From: Cognatiluteimonas sedimenti | GTDB lineage: Bacteria; Pseudomonadota; Gammaproteobacteria; Xanthomonadales; Xanthomonadaceae | Reading direction: 5' to 3' | Assembly: GCF_022808325.1 (NCBI RefSeq) | Contig: NZ_JALGCL010000003.1 | Span: forward strand, 186,001 to 250,000 | DNA: 64,000 bases | Shown: positions 11,110 to 19,887 of the stretch, piece after piece | How the letters are laid out: each line of letters begins with the position of its first letter | Position numbering within the stretch: position 1 is the first letter of the stretch | The notes under the pieces: model-generated | Told to the model about the DNA's origin: nothing | Database searches by the model: none | Seen by the model: the letters and a program-made list of their open reading frames with translations, nothing else | Translations under genes and position numbers: made by a program

Positions 11110-11136
11110 CGAAGCCCGGCCTTGTGCCGGGCTTCG
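11110..11136 (+). terminator. Rho-independent terminator after the TonB-domain gene
   Basis: Perfect 11-bp stem CGAAGCCCGGC / GCCGGGCTTCG with a 5-nt loop, followed by TCTT. It separates two convergent genes and could also act on the minus strand. Confidence 0.7.
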
Positions 11137-11157
11137 TCTTGCGTGCCGCAGCCCCGA

Positions 11158-12323
11158 TCAGGCGGAGACCGCCAGGCTTTCCTGGTGGTAGCGGCGGATG
11201 GCGGCGTACCACAGCAGCGCGGCCAGGCCGAGGCCGGCGGCCAGGTAGACCAGCCACTGTTGCGCGGCGATCGGCTCGCTGCGGATCACTTTCAACAGCA
11301 TCTGGTTCTGCGCCAGGAACGGCACCGCGAACATCCACAGCTGGTTTTTCACCGGGCTGACCATCAGCACCACGGTCGGGATGATCGGCAGCAGGATCAG
11401 CAGGCCGGTGTAGCTCTGCGCCTCCTTCACCGACTTGGCGCCGGCGGCGATGAAAGTCAGCAGGCTTCCGCCCAGGAACACCATCGGCAGCAGCACCAGC
11501 AGCATCACCGCCATTTCCCGGCCGCCCATCGCCAGCTGCTTGGCGATCCCCGGCGCGAACGCCGCGCCGACGCGGAATGCCAGCAGCGTCAGCACCAGCG
11601 CGACCACGCCGACGCTGCACGCAGCGGCGATCTTGCCGCTGACGATGGCGCCGCGCCGCGCCGGCGTGGCCAGCAGCGGTTCCAGCGATTGCCGTTCGCG
11701 TTCGCCGGCGGTGGTGTCGAGCACCAGTTGCAGGCTGCCGATGAAGGCGCCGAGGATCAGCAGGTACGGCAGCAGCATCGCCGCGAGCGTCGCGCCGCGG
11801 GCCTCGGGCGTGGACAGGTCCTTGTGCGAAACCGTCAACGGTGCGGCGACGCCGGGATTGATCCCGCGCGCGAGCAGGCGCAGCGCCCCCACCTGCTGGC
11901 TGTACAGGCCGAGCACCGTCTCCAGCCGCTTGACCGGGATGTCCGCGTCCTGGCGGGTGGAGTCGTGCACGATCTCCACCAGCGCCGGCGTGCCTTCGCG
12001 CCAGTGGCTGGCGTAGTCGTCGCCGATCCGCAGGTAGACGTCCTCGTCCTGCGCGCGGATCGCCGCGTCCGGGTCGGCCACCTGCTTGCGCGCGATGCCC
12101 TGGCCGCCGAGCCAGGCCACCAGGTTGGGCGCGTGCTCGGCGCCGACGATCGCGATCGCCAGCGGCTTTTCCATCTGCTCCTTGGCCTTGCTCTCGCCGA
12201 TGGTGGCCATGCCCAGGAACAGCAGCGGCCCCAGCAACGGCCCCAGCAGCAGCGTCAGCAGCAGCGTGCGGCGGTCGCGAACCAGTTCCCGCAACTCCTT
12301 CTTCCAGACGATCCACAGCGCCT

Positions 12324-12327
<4 letters not shown>
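11158..12327 (-). CDS. NatB-type ABC transporter permease
   Basis: A 389-aa integral membrane protein of the ABC-2 permease class. One helix follows a basic N-terminus (MKALWIVWKKELRELVRDRR). A large extracytoplasmic loop covers roughly residues 45-175, and about five C-terminal helices follow. This topology and the sequence ERQSLEPLLATPARRGAIVSGK match NatB-like Na+ efflux permeases. It overlaps the upstream ATPase gene by 4 bp, so the two form an operon. The substrate cannot be read from sequence; sodium or peptide export is the family expectation. Confidence 0.85.
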
Positions 12328-13079
<752 letters not shown>

Positions 13080-13113
13080 GGGTGGTGTCCTCTGTGATGG
13101 GCGCCGGCGGCGC

Positions 13114-14673
13114 TCACGGCTCCCAGCCGTTGAACGAAACGAAGGGCGGCACGTAGCCGAGCGTGTCCAGGCACTTGCCGTCGAGTGCCTTCGCATCGGC
13201 GGTCTGCAGGAACTGCGCGAACAGCTTGGGCATGCAGCCGGCGCCGATCACGTTGTGGCCCTGGCCGCGCAGCACGAGCAGGCGGGCGTTGGGCAGGGTC
13301 TTCACCACGTCCTCGCCGTAGCGCGGTGGCGTGACCGGGTCGAATTCGCCTTCCAGCACCAGCGCCGGCACCGTGGACGCCAGCGGCTGGTGGAAATCGG
13401 CCGGCATCGCGCCCTTGGGCCACAGCGCGCACTGCGCACCCAGGAATTCGGAGAACTGGTTGCCCAGCAGCGTGCCCTCGGCGTCGGGATCGGCCTGGAA
13501 TCCGGAAGCGTCCTCGCTGCAGATCACCGAAAGCTGCATGCCCATCGCCATCTGGTCGCCGAGGCTGCTGCCCAGCATCCTGGACAGCGCCATCAAGCCG
13601 TCGTAGCGGCCGTGCGCGGCCTCGCCCAGCTGCAGCGGCAGCAGCGACGACACCAGCGGCATGTAGGCATACATGCGCATCAGGCCGGCCACAGCGTCGG
13701 GTTGCAGGCGCTCTTCCCTCGACGCACCGGTGGCGGCGTCGCGATAGCGCACCAGCGGCGGGTCGGCGCGCAGTGTCGCCATCAGCGCGTCGAGTTGCGC
13801 GCGCGGGTGGCCGACGGCGGACGTGCAGGCGACCGATTCCTCGCACCTGGCGAACTGCAGGTCGAGCGCGCGTTCCAGGTTCCCGGCGAAATCGTTGCCG
13901 AGGATCAGGCTGTTCGGCGCCACCGAGTCGAGCACGATCGCGCGGGTGCTGGCGGGATGGCGCATCGCGTACTGCTGCGCCACCCGGGTGCCGTAGGAGA
14001 TGCCGACCAGGTCGAGCTGCGGCACGCCCAACGCGATCCGCACCGCTTCAAGGTCGCGCACGGCGTCGGTGGTGGTGTAGAAGCGCAGGTCGGCATGCCT
14101 GGACAGCGTGTCGCGGCAACGTTCGGTGGCCGCGCGCACGGCGGCCAGGTCGCTGCCGTCGAACGCATCGTCTTCGGGCTTGCACTTCAGCGGATTGGAC
14201 TTGCCGGTGCCACGCTGGTCGAGCAGGAACACGTTGCGGTGCTTGAGCACGTCGCGGAACGCGGGCGCGACCTGCGGGTAGGTGTCGACCGCGGACTGGC
14301 CGGGACCGCCGGCGAGCATGAACACCGCGTCCGCCGCGACCTCGGCGTCGGCCGCGGCCGGGACCCAGGCGAGGTTGAGGGCGAGCTTGCGCCCGTCCGG
14401 TCGCGCCGGGTCCTCCGGCACCGAAAACGTTCCGCACTGGGCCTCGACGCTGGCCGGCCCGAACTGCGCGGCCAGCGTGCAGGGCCTGAACGCGATGCGG
14501 CCGAACATGCGGGGCGGAGGTGGCGTTGCGATGGCTGGCGCCTTGGTGGCCTCGGCCGCGACGCTGGCGGCCGGCCGGTCCGCCGGCCCGGCGCGTTGGT
14601 CGCGCCAGTAGCGGTAGCCGAACATGCCGGCGACGAGCAACAGCGCCAACAGGATCCTGATCTTGCGTGGCAT
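13114..14673 (-). CDS. Secreted alpha/beta hydrolase of the TAP/proline iminopeptidase type
   Basis: A 519-aa exported hydrolase. An N-terminal signal or anchor helix (MPRKIRILLALLLVAGMFGY) is followed by a Pro/Ala linker. The alpha/beta-hydrolase core has the oxyanion motif AGGPGQSAV and the nucleophile elbow GISYGTR (Ser226). The C-terminal TAP-like domain contains PALVLEGEFDPVTPPRYG and GQGHNVIG, supplying Asp and His. Family members are exopeptidases or esterases acting on short peptides. The start at 14673 places the signal helix first. It probably shares a transcript with the NatAB genes 34 bp downstream. Confidence 0.88.
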   Translation of the reverse strand: MPRKIRILLALLLVAGMFGYRYWRDQRAGPADRPAASVAAEATKAPAIATPPPPRMFGRIAFRPCTLAAQFGPASVEAQCGTFSVPEDPARPDGRKLALNLAWVPAAADAEVAADAVFMLAGGPGQSAVDTYPQVAPAFRDVLKHRNVFLLDQRGTGKSNPLKCKPEDDAFDGSDLAAVRAATERCRDTLSRHADLRFYTTTDAVRDLEAVRIALGVPQLDLVGISYGTRVAQQYAMRHPASTRAIVLDSVAPNSLILGNDFAGNLERALDLQFARCEESVACTSAVGHPRAQLDALMATLRADPPLVRYRDAATGASREERLQPDAVAGLMRMYAYMPLVSSLLPLQLGEAAHGRYDGLMALSRMLGSSLGDQMAMGMQLSVICSEDASGFQADPDAEGTLLGNQFSEFLGAQCALWPKGAMPADFHQPLASTVPALVLEGEFDPVTPPRYGEDVVKTLPNARLLVLRGQGHNVIGAGCMPKLFAQFLQTADAKALDGKCLDTLGYVPPFVSFNGWEP

Positions 14674-14704
14674 CGTGGTGGTACTCCCCTTTGAAATCCA
14701 GGTT

Positions 14705-14920
14705 TCAGTCGCCGGCGTGCGGCGGGTTGCCGTCGGGCAGGAAAATCGCTTCGATCGTTTCACCGAACAGCCGCGCGACGCGGAAGGCCAGCGGCAGGCT
14801 CGGGTCGTACTTGCCGGTTTCCAGCGCGTTGACGGTCTGGCGCGAGACGTCCAGGCGTTCGGCCAGCTCGCCCTGCGACCAGCCGAAGCGCTCGCGCAAC
14901 TCGCGGATGCGGCTGTCCAT
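14705..14920 (-). CDS. XRE-family helix-turn-helix regulator
   Basis: A 71-aa DNA-binding protein consisting almost entirely of one HTH: LRERFGWSQGELAERLDVSR then QTVNALETGKYDPSLPLA and a short C-terminal helix (FGETIEAIFLPD). This is the compact YozG/YgzD-like type. It lies 5 bp downstream of a membrane protein gene and surely shares its transcript. Such pairs are commonly autoregulated, and the twin palindromes upstream of the membrane protein gene are the natural operator candidate. Confidence 0.9.
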   Translation of the reverse strand: MDSRIRELRERFGWSQGELAERLDVSRQTVNALETGKYDPSLPLAFRVARLFGETIEAIFLPDGNPPHAGD

Positions 14921-14925
14921 GGGGC

Positions 14926-15498
14926 TTACCGGAACCGGCGCACGACCGCGATCTTGGCCAGCCCGTAGACCAGGCAGACCAGCGGGAACATCCAGATCAT
15001 CGCCACTCCGGCCGGCACGTCGATCACACGTGCCAGCTGCAGGAAGCCGCCGGCCATGTACAGCAGCGACACCAGCGCGGTGGCCAGGCTCACCGCTTCC
15101 AGCTCGATCTGCCGTTGCAGCTCGTCGGCATCGCGGATGAAGCGGACGATGGCGCGCAGCATCAGCGCGATCGGCGGCACCGGCAGCAAGGCGACCAGCG
15201 CCCGCAATGCCGGCTCGTCGACCCGCTTGAGCAGCCACATCGATGCGAACAGCAGCACGATGTAGCCGCCCATCGCCGGCACGAAGTCCCGCAGGTAGCG
15301 GCGCCGCACCGCCAGGGTCGACGAATCGCAGCCGTCGGGCAGGCGCCAGCGCAGGAAGGCGGCGAACAGCAGCCCGCCGCCCAGGCCCAGCAGGATGCCC
15401 CGGGCCATGGGCGGCACCGCCACCAGGTGTGGCAGCAGCACGGCGCCCACCAGCAGCAGCACGGCGGCGGTGAGCAGGGCGACGGGTTTCAGCAGCAT
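14926..15498 (-). CDS. Multi-pass membrane protein paired with the XRE regulator
   Basis: A 190-aa protein with about six predicted hydrophobic helices (from MLLKPVALLTAAVLLLVGAV to LVCLVYGLAKIAV) and a charged middle segment around RFIRDADELQRQIELEA. No enzyme motif is visible. Its gene directly precedes the small XRE regulator gene in a two-gene operon. I do not recognise a function. Two palindromes 12 and 56 bp upstream of its start are probably regulatory. Confidence 0.8.
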   Translation of the reverse strand: MLLKPVALLTAAVLLLVGAVLLPHLVAVPPMARGILLGLGGGLLFAAFLRWRLPDGCDSSTLAVRRRYLRDFVPAMGGYIVLLFASMWLLKRVDEPALRALVALLPVPPIALMLRAIVRFIRDADELQRQIELEAVSLATALVSLLYMAGGFLQLARVIDVPAGVAMIWMFPLVCLVYGLAKIAVVRRFR

Positions 15499-15509
15499 GG
15501 CGCATGGCC

Positions 15510-15571
15510 TGTCAAGGAAGCTTGACAGTAGTCTGGAGCCTCCGTCCCTTGTCTGTCAAGCGAGCTTGACA
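15510..15571. promoter_or_regulatory. Twin-palindrome operator of the membrane protein/XRE operon
   Basis: Two copies of TGTCAAG-N4-CTTGACA at 15510-15527 and 15554-15571. The arms are identical and only the 4-nt centre differs (GAAG, CGAG). The start-to-start distance of 44 bp is about four helical turns, so both sites face the same side of DNA. They lie just ahead of the operon encoding a small HTH protein. Confidence 0.75.
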
Positions 15572-15707
15572 ACACGGCCGGGCCACTTGCTGCTGAGGGA
15601 CTTCTCCGCTGGGTGGGGGACTCGCGCTTTGCGACCGTCCCGGGGGCTGTCGCGCGAGCCGGAACGCCGCGCGCGCGAGCGCGTGGCCGGGGATCCGCCG
15701 CCCGCGC

Positions 15708-16463
15708 CTACTTGCTGCTGACGTACTTCTCGCGGCGGATCTGCGGCACGGCCAGGCCTGCTTCCTTCAGCGCCTCGAAACAGGCATCGACCATGTTCGG
15801 GTTGCCGCACAGGTAGGCGATGTCGGTTTCCGGGTCCGGCGCGAACTCCGCCAGGAACTGCTGCACATACCCGTGGCGCACGTCCGGGTGCGGCGCGTCC
15901 GGCACGATCCGCGAGAAGCACGGCACGAAGCGGAAGCGGTCCGGATGGCGGTCGGCGAAGGCGCGGAACTCGTCGCCGTACAGCAGCTCGTCGGGCGAGC
16001 GCGCGCCGAACAGCAGCACCACCGAGACGTCGCGTTGCGCGAACAACGCCTCCAGCTGCGGCAGCATCGCCCGGTACGGGGTGACGCCGGTGCCGGTGGC
16101 GATCAGGAGGTATCGGCGGTTGGCGTCGGCCGGGGCCAGGCAGAAGCGACCGTAGGGGCCACTGGCGTCGATCCGCCCGCCGGGCTCGAGCCCTTCGAAC
16201 AGCGCGGTCGCGGCGCCGCCGGCGACGTAGCTGACCGCGATCTCGACCGCGTCGCCGGGCCCCCGCGCATGGTCGTGGAGGGTGGCCAGCGAATACGAGC
16301 GCTTGGTCGCGGTGCCGTCGGCGTAGTGGAAATGCACCTGCAGGAACTGGCCGGGGATGAACGCCAGCGGTTGTCCGTCGTCACGAACGAACGACAGGTG
16401 GGCGATGGTCGGTGCCAGCATCCGGCGCGCGACGAGCTTGAGGGGGAAATGGACGATGGCCAA
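15708..16463 (-). CDS. fpr: Ferredoxin-NADP(+) reductase
   Basis: A 251-aa flavoprotein exchanging electrons between NADPH and ferredoxin or flavodoxin. It has the FAD-binding motif RSYSLA, a GPYGRFCL phosphate-contact stretch, the NADP-binding GTGVTPYRAM, the CGNPNMVDACFEAL motif, and the bacterial FNR-type C-terminal end REKYVSSK. The start MAIVHFPLKLVARR fits family length. It stands alone, divergent from the YadGH-type ABC genes. Confidence 0.88.
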   Translation of the reverse strand: MAIVHFPLKLVARRMLAPTIAHLSFVRDDGQPLAFIPGQFLQVHFHYADGTATKRSYSLATLHDHARGPGDAVEIAVSYVAGGAATALFEGLEPGGRIDASGPYGRFCLAPADANRRYLLIATGTGVTPYRAMLPQLEALFAQRDVSVVLLFGARSPDELLYGDEFRAFADRHPDRFRFVPCFSRIVPDAPHPDVRHGYVQQFLAEFAPDPETDIAYLCGNPNMVDACFEALKEAGLAVPQIRREKYVSSK

Positions 16464-16557
16464 GGAATCGCAGCACGGACGACGGCCGGAGCGCGGCCAC
16501 GCGGCCGCCTATACTACCGGCTTCGCCGCGCCCGCCGCGGCCCCGAGCATCCCCGAC

Positions 16558-17547
16558 ATGGCTTCCGACCACGCTTCCAGCGGCGTGCCGGCGCCCGCGG
16601 CATCGCCGCCGGCGCTGTCGATCCGCGACCTGCGCAAGACCTACGACACCGGCGTGCAGGCGCTCAAGGGCGTGTCGCTGGAGGTTGCGCCCGGCGACTT
16701 CTACGCGTTGCTGGGCCCCAACGGCGCCGGCAAGTCGACCCTGATCGGGATCGTCAGCTCGCTGGTCAACAAGACCTCGGGCGAAGTCCGCGTGTTCGGC
16801 GTCGACCTGCATGCGGATCGCGACGCGGCGATGCGCCTGCTCGGGCTGGTGCCGCAGGAACTGAACTTCAACATGTTCGAGAAGCCGCGCGACATCCTGG
16901 TCAACTACGCGGGCTTCTACGGCATTGCGCGGGCCGAGGCGCTGCTGCGCGCGGAGCAGGAACTCAGGCGCGCGCAACTGTGGGACAAGGCCGACAGCAT
17001 GGCGCGCACGCTGTCGGGCGGGATGAAGCGCAGGCTGATGATCGCGCGGGCGATGATGACCCGGCCGCGCCTGCTGATCCTGGACGAGCCGACCGCGGGC
17101 GTCGACATCGAGATCCGCCGCGGCATGTGGAAGTCGCTTCGCGAGATCAACGCCGCCGGCACCACCATCATCCTCACCACGCACTACCTGGAGGAAGCCG
17201 AGAGCCTGTGCCGCAACCTGGCGATCATCGACCGCGGCACGATCGTGCAGCAGGGGCCGATGCGCAGCCTGCTGGCGACGCTGGACGTCGAGGGCTTCCT
17301 GCTCGACATCGACGGCCGCCTGCCGCCGGCATTGCCGCAGATCGAAGGCACCTCGCTGGTCGCCAGCGACGACCACACGCTGGATGTCGAGATGCCGCGT
17401 GCCATGGACCTCAACCGCGTGTTCGCAAGCCTCGACGCCGCCGGCATCCGCGTGCGTTCGATGCGCACCAAGTCCAACCGGCTGGAGGAGCTGTTCGTGC
17501 GCCTGACCGGCGAGGAAGCCGCGGCGAAACGGGAGCAGGCGGCATGA
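16558..17547 (+). CDS. YadG-type ABC transporter ATP-binding protein
   Basis: A 329-aa ATPase: Walker A GPNGAGKSTLIGIV, signature LSGGMKRRLMIARAM, Walker B LLILDEPTAGVD, and H-loop TTHYLEEAE. About 20 residues precede the ATPase fold, and a C-terminal extension of about 90 residues follows, as in YadG/CcmA-type proteins. The start at 16558 (MASDHASSG) was chosen because upstream codons overlap a TATACT -10-like box (16510-16515). Its stop overlaps the permease start by 4 bp (ATGA). Substrate unknown; E. coli YadGH is also uncharacterised. Confidence 0.9.
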   Translation: MASDHASSGVPAPAASPPALSIRDLRKTYDTGVQALKGVSLEVAPGDFYALLGPNGAGKSTLIGIVSSLVNKTSGEVRVFGVDLHADRDAAMRLLGLVPQELNFNMFEKPRDILVNYAGFYGIARAEALLRAEQELRRAQLWDKADSMARTLSGGMKRRLMIARAMMTRPRLLILDEPTAGVDIEIRRGMWKSLREINAAGTTIILTTHYLEEAESLCRNLAIIDRGTIVQQGPMRSLLATLDVEGFLLDIDGRLPPALPQIEGTSLVASDDHTLDVEMPRAMDLNRVFASLDAAGIRVRSMRTKSNRLEELFVRLTGEEAAAKREQAA

Positions 17548-18350
17548 ACGCAACTTCGATGCACGGCCGCGAACCCACCGTGGCCCGCCGCAACTGGATC
17601 GCGCTGCTCACGATCATGCGCCGCGAGGTCGCGCGCATCCTGCGCATCTGGGGCCAGACCCTGGTGCCTCCGGCGATCACGATGACCCTGTACTTCCTGA
17701 TCTTCGGCGGCCTGATCGGCTCGCGCGTGGGCAAGATGGACGGCATCACCTACATGGACTTCATCGTCCCCGGGCTGGTGATGATGAGCGTGATCCAGAA
17801 CAGCTACGGCAACATCTCCTCGAGCTTCTTCGGCGCCAAGTTCGGGCGCCACGTCGAGGAGCTGCTGGTCAGCCCGATGCCGAACTGGGTCATCCTGGGC
17901 GGTTATGTCGCCGGCGCGGTGCTGCGCGGGTTGATGGTCGGGGTGATCGTGCTGGGCATCGCGATGCTGTTCACCAAGGTGCGCATCCCGCATCCGCTGG
18001 TGACGCTGTCGACGGTGCTGCTGGGCGCCACGATCTTCTCGCTGGCCGGATTCGTCAACGCGGTGTACGCCAAGAAGTTCGACGACGTCGCGATCGTGCC
18101 GGTGTTCATCCTCACCCCGCTGACCTACCTGGGCGGCGTGTTCTATTCGGTCAAGCTGCTGCCGGGCTGGGCCGAGGCGCTGACCCACGCCAACCCGATC
18201 TTCTACATGGTCAACGCGTTCCGCTATGGCCTTCTGGGGATCAGCGACGTGCCGTTGTGGGTGGCCTACGCGCTGATGATCGGGTTCGTGGCCGTACTCG
18301 CCGCGCTGGCGCTGTGGCTGCTGCAACGCGGCGTCGGGCTGCGCAGCTGA
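17544..18350 (+). CDS. YadH-type ABC-2 transporter permease
   Basis: A 268-aa permease with six hydrophobic segments and the conserved family blocks VPPAITMTLYFLIFGGLIG, FSSSFFG-like SSSFFGAKFGRHVEELLVSP and LTPLTYLGGVFYSV. It is translationally coupled by ATGA to the ATPase gene and with it forms a complete exporter. The family includes lipid and polysaccharide exporters, but no neighbouring gene indicates a substrate here. Confidence 0.9.
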   Translation: MNATSMHGREPTVARRNWIALLTIMRREVARILRIWGQTLVPPAITMTLYFLIFGGLIGSRVGKMDGITYMDFIVPGLVMMSVIQNSYGNISSSFFGAKFGRHVEELLVSPMPNWVILGGYVAGAVLRGLMVGVIVLGIAMLFTKVRIPHPLVTLSTVLLGATIFSLAGFVNAVYAKKFDDVAIVPVFILTPLTYLGGVFYSVKLLPGWAEALTHANPIFYMVNAFRYGLLGISDVPLWVAYALMIGFVAVLAALALWLLQRGVGLRS

Positions 18351-18444
18351 CAAGGGGCGCATCGCGTGGTGCGGCCGGTCACGGGTGCGCCGCCGCCGGG
18401 GCGTATAACCGGGCAGTCGCCCATGTCTTCGCAGGAGCGCGCCG

Positions 18445-18939
18445 ATGCTCTGCCCCAGCCTCGCACTGCTGATCATGCTGGTTGCTGGTGCGGGCTGCGC
18501 CCCGGGCAACGATGGCCGCGGCGCCGCAGCGCCGGTGCACGCTGCGGCGCAGGCGCCGCGAACGCCGCCGCCGCCCGGCGCGCGCGGCAAGATCGCCGCG
18601 GACCAGGTCGGCAAGCTCAGCCCGGTTGCCGCGTTCGAAGGCGGCGGCGCGGACTGGGACATCGCGATCCACGCCACCACCGGCCTGCGCCACGACGTCC
18701 GGCTGCGCTGGGGCGGCGGCGCGCACGTGGCCGGCGGCACCGTGCGCTATCGCGCGTCGGCGCCCGGCACGCACCGGCTCGAAGGCACGCTCTATGGCGT
18801 GGGCGGGGACCGCGGCCTGCGCATCGACCTGCGCCGCGGCGACTGCCGCGACGCCGGACGCGTGTTCCGGTACGCGGTGATGGTGGCGGTCGATGGCATG
18901 GTGCCATTGCGCGGCTGCGGCGAGCTCGCGCTGCCCTGA
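18445..18939 (+). CDS. Putative lipoprotein of unknown function
   Basis: A 164-aa protein with a short signal peptide ending VAGAGC (candidate lipidated Cys18), a Pro/Ala-rich spacer, then a compact beta-rich domain with paired cysteines (DCRDAGRVF and LRGCGELAL). The arrangement recalls small heat-shock- or META-like outer-membrane lipoproteins, but I do not recognise the family. It ends 8 bp before the convergent tatD-type gene. Confidence 0.65.
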   Translation: MLCPSLALLIMLVAGAGCAPGNDGRGAAAPVHAAAQAPRTPPPPGARGKIAADQVGKLSPVAAFEGGGADWDIAIHATTGLRHDVRLRWGGGAHVAGGTVRYRASAPGTHRLEGTLYGVGGDRGLRIDLRRGDCRDAGRVFRYAVMVAVDGMVPLRGCGELALP

Positions 18940-18947
18940 CCCGTGGG

Positions 18948-19739
18948 TCAATCCGGAAGACCGAAGAATGCGCGCGCCGTCGCCGTGGTCCGCGCCGCGG
19001 TGGTCGCGACGTCTTCGTCGCGATCGCGCGCCAGTTCTTCCACGATGTGGGCCAGGTACATCGGCTCGTTGCGGCGATGCGAGGGTTGCGGGCGCACCGT
19101 GCGCGGCAGCAGGTAAGGCGCGTCGGTCTCGATCATCAGGCGGTTGTCCGGGATCGACCTGACCAGTTCGCGCAGGTGCAGGCCGCGGCGTTCGTCGCAC
19201 AACCAGCCGGTGATGCCGACATGCCAGTCGCGATCCAGGTAGTCGAACAGTTCGTCGCGGGTGCCGGTGAAGCAGTGCACCACCGCCGGCCCAAGCCTGC
19301 CGTCGAAGTCCTTCATCATCGCGATGAAGTCGCCATGGGCGTCGCGCTGGTGGAGGAACAGCGGCTTGCCGGTCTCCGCCGCCAGCTGCAACTGGCGTTC
19401 GAACGCCTTGCGCTGCGCCGGCCGCGGCGAGAAGTCGCGGAAGTAGTCGAGCCCGCACTCGCCGACGGCCACGACCTCGGGATGCGCGTGCAGGGCGCGC
19501 AGCTCGGCGTCGCATTCGTCGGTGTATTCGACCGCGTGGTGCGGATGCACGCCGGCAGTGGCGTACAGCACGCCCGGGTGCGCACGCGCGAGTTCCAGCG
19601 CCTTGGGCGAGTGTTCGCGGCTGGCGCCGGTGACGATCATGCGCGCCACGCCGGCGTCGCGCGCGCGTCGCAGCACGTCGTCGCGGTCGTGGTCGAAGCT
19701 GTCGTGGGTGAGGTTGGCGCCGATGTCGACCAGGTGCAT
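18948..19739 (-). CDS. TatD-family metal-dependent DNase
   Basis: A 263-aa TIM-barrel hydrolase. The N-terminal IGANLTHDSF replaces the usual HxH metal ligands of YcfH with N-L-T-H, as in the TatD subgroup. Other visible motifs are GVHPHHA, VGECGLDYFRD (Glu metal ligand), FLHQRDAHGDF, VVHCFTGT and MIETDAPYLLPR. TatD proteins act as 3'-5' exonucleases on damaged DNA. The gene is monocistronic, convergent with the lipoprotein gene and divergent from hrpB. Confidence 0.92.
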   Translation of the reverse strand: MHLVDIGANLTHDSFDHDRDDVLRRARDAGVARMIVTGASREHSPKALELARAHPGVLYATAGVHPHHAVEYTDECDAELRALHAHPEVVAVGECGLDYFRDFSPRPAQRKAFERQLQLAAETGKPLFLHQRDAHGDFIAMMKDFDGRLGPAVVHCFTGTRDELFDYLDRDWHVGITGWLCDERRGLHLRELVRSIPDNRLMIETDAPYLLPRTVRPQPSHRRNEPMYLAHIVEELARDRDEDVATTAARTTATARAFFGLPD

Positions 19740-19887
19740 GCGGACAGTCTAGCAACGCGATTGCCGCGATCTCCCGCGGCAGCGGATCCAGCCGCCAACC
19801 ATCTCGCCGCCGCTTGCGATGCAGCAGCGCTTGCGGCCGATGCCGCTCCCGCGATGGCGACGGGGATCGCCGCGTATCCTTGCGCGC

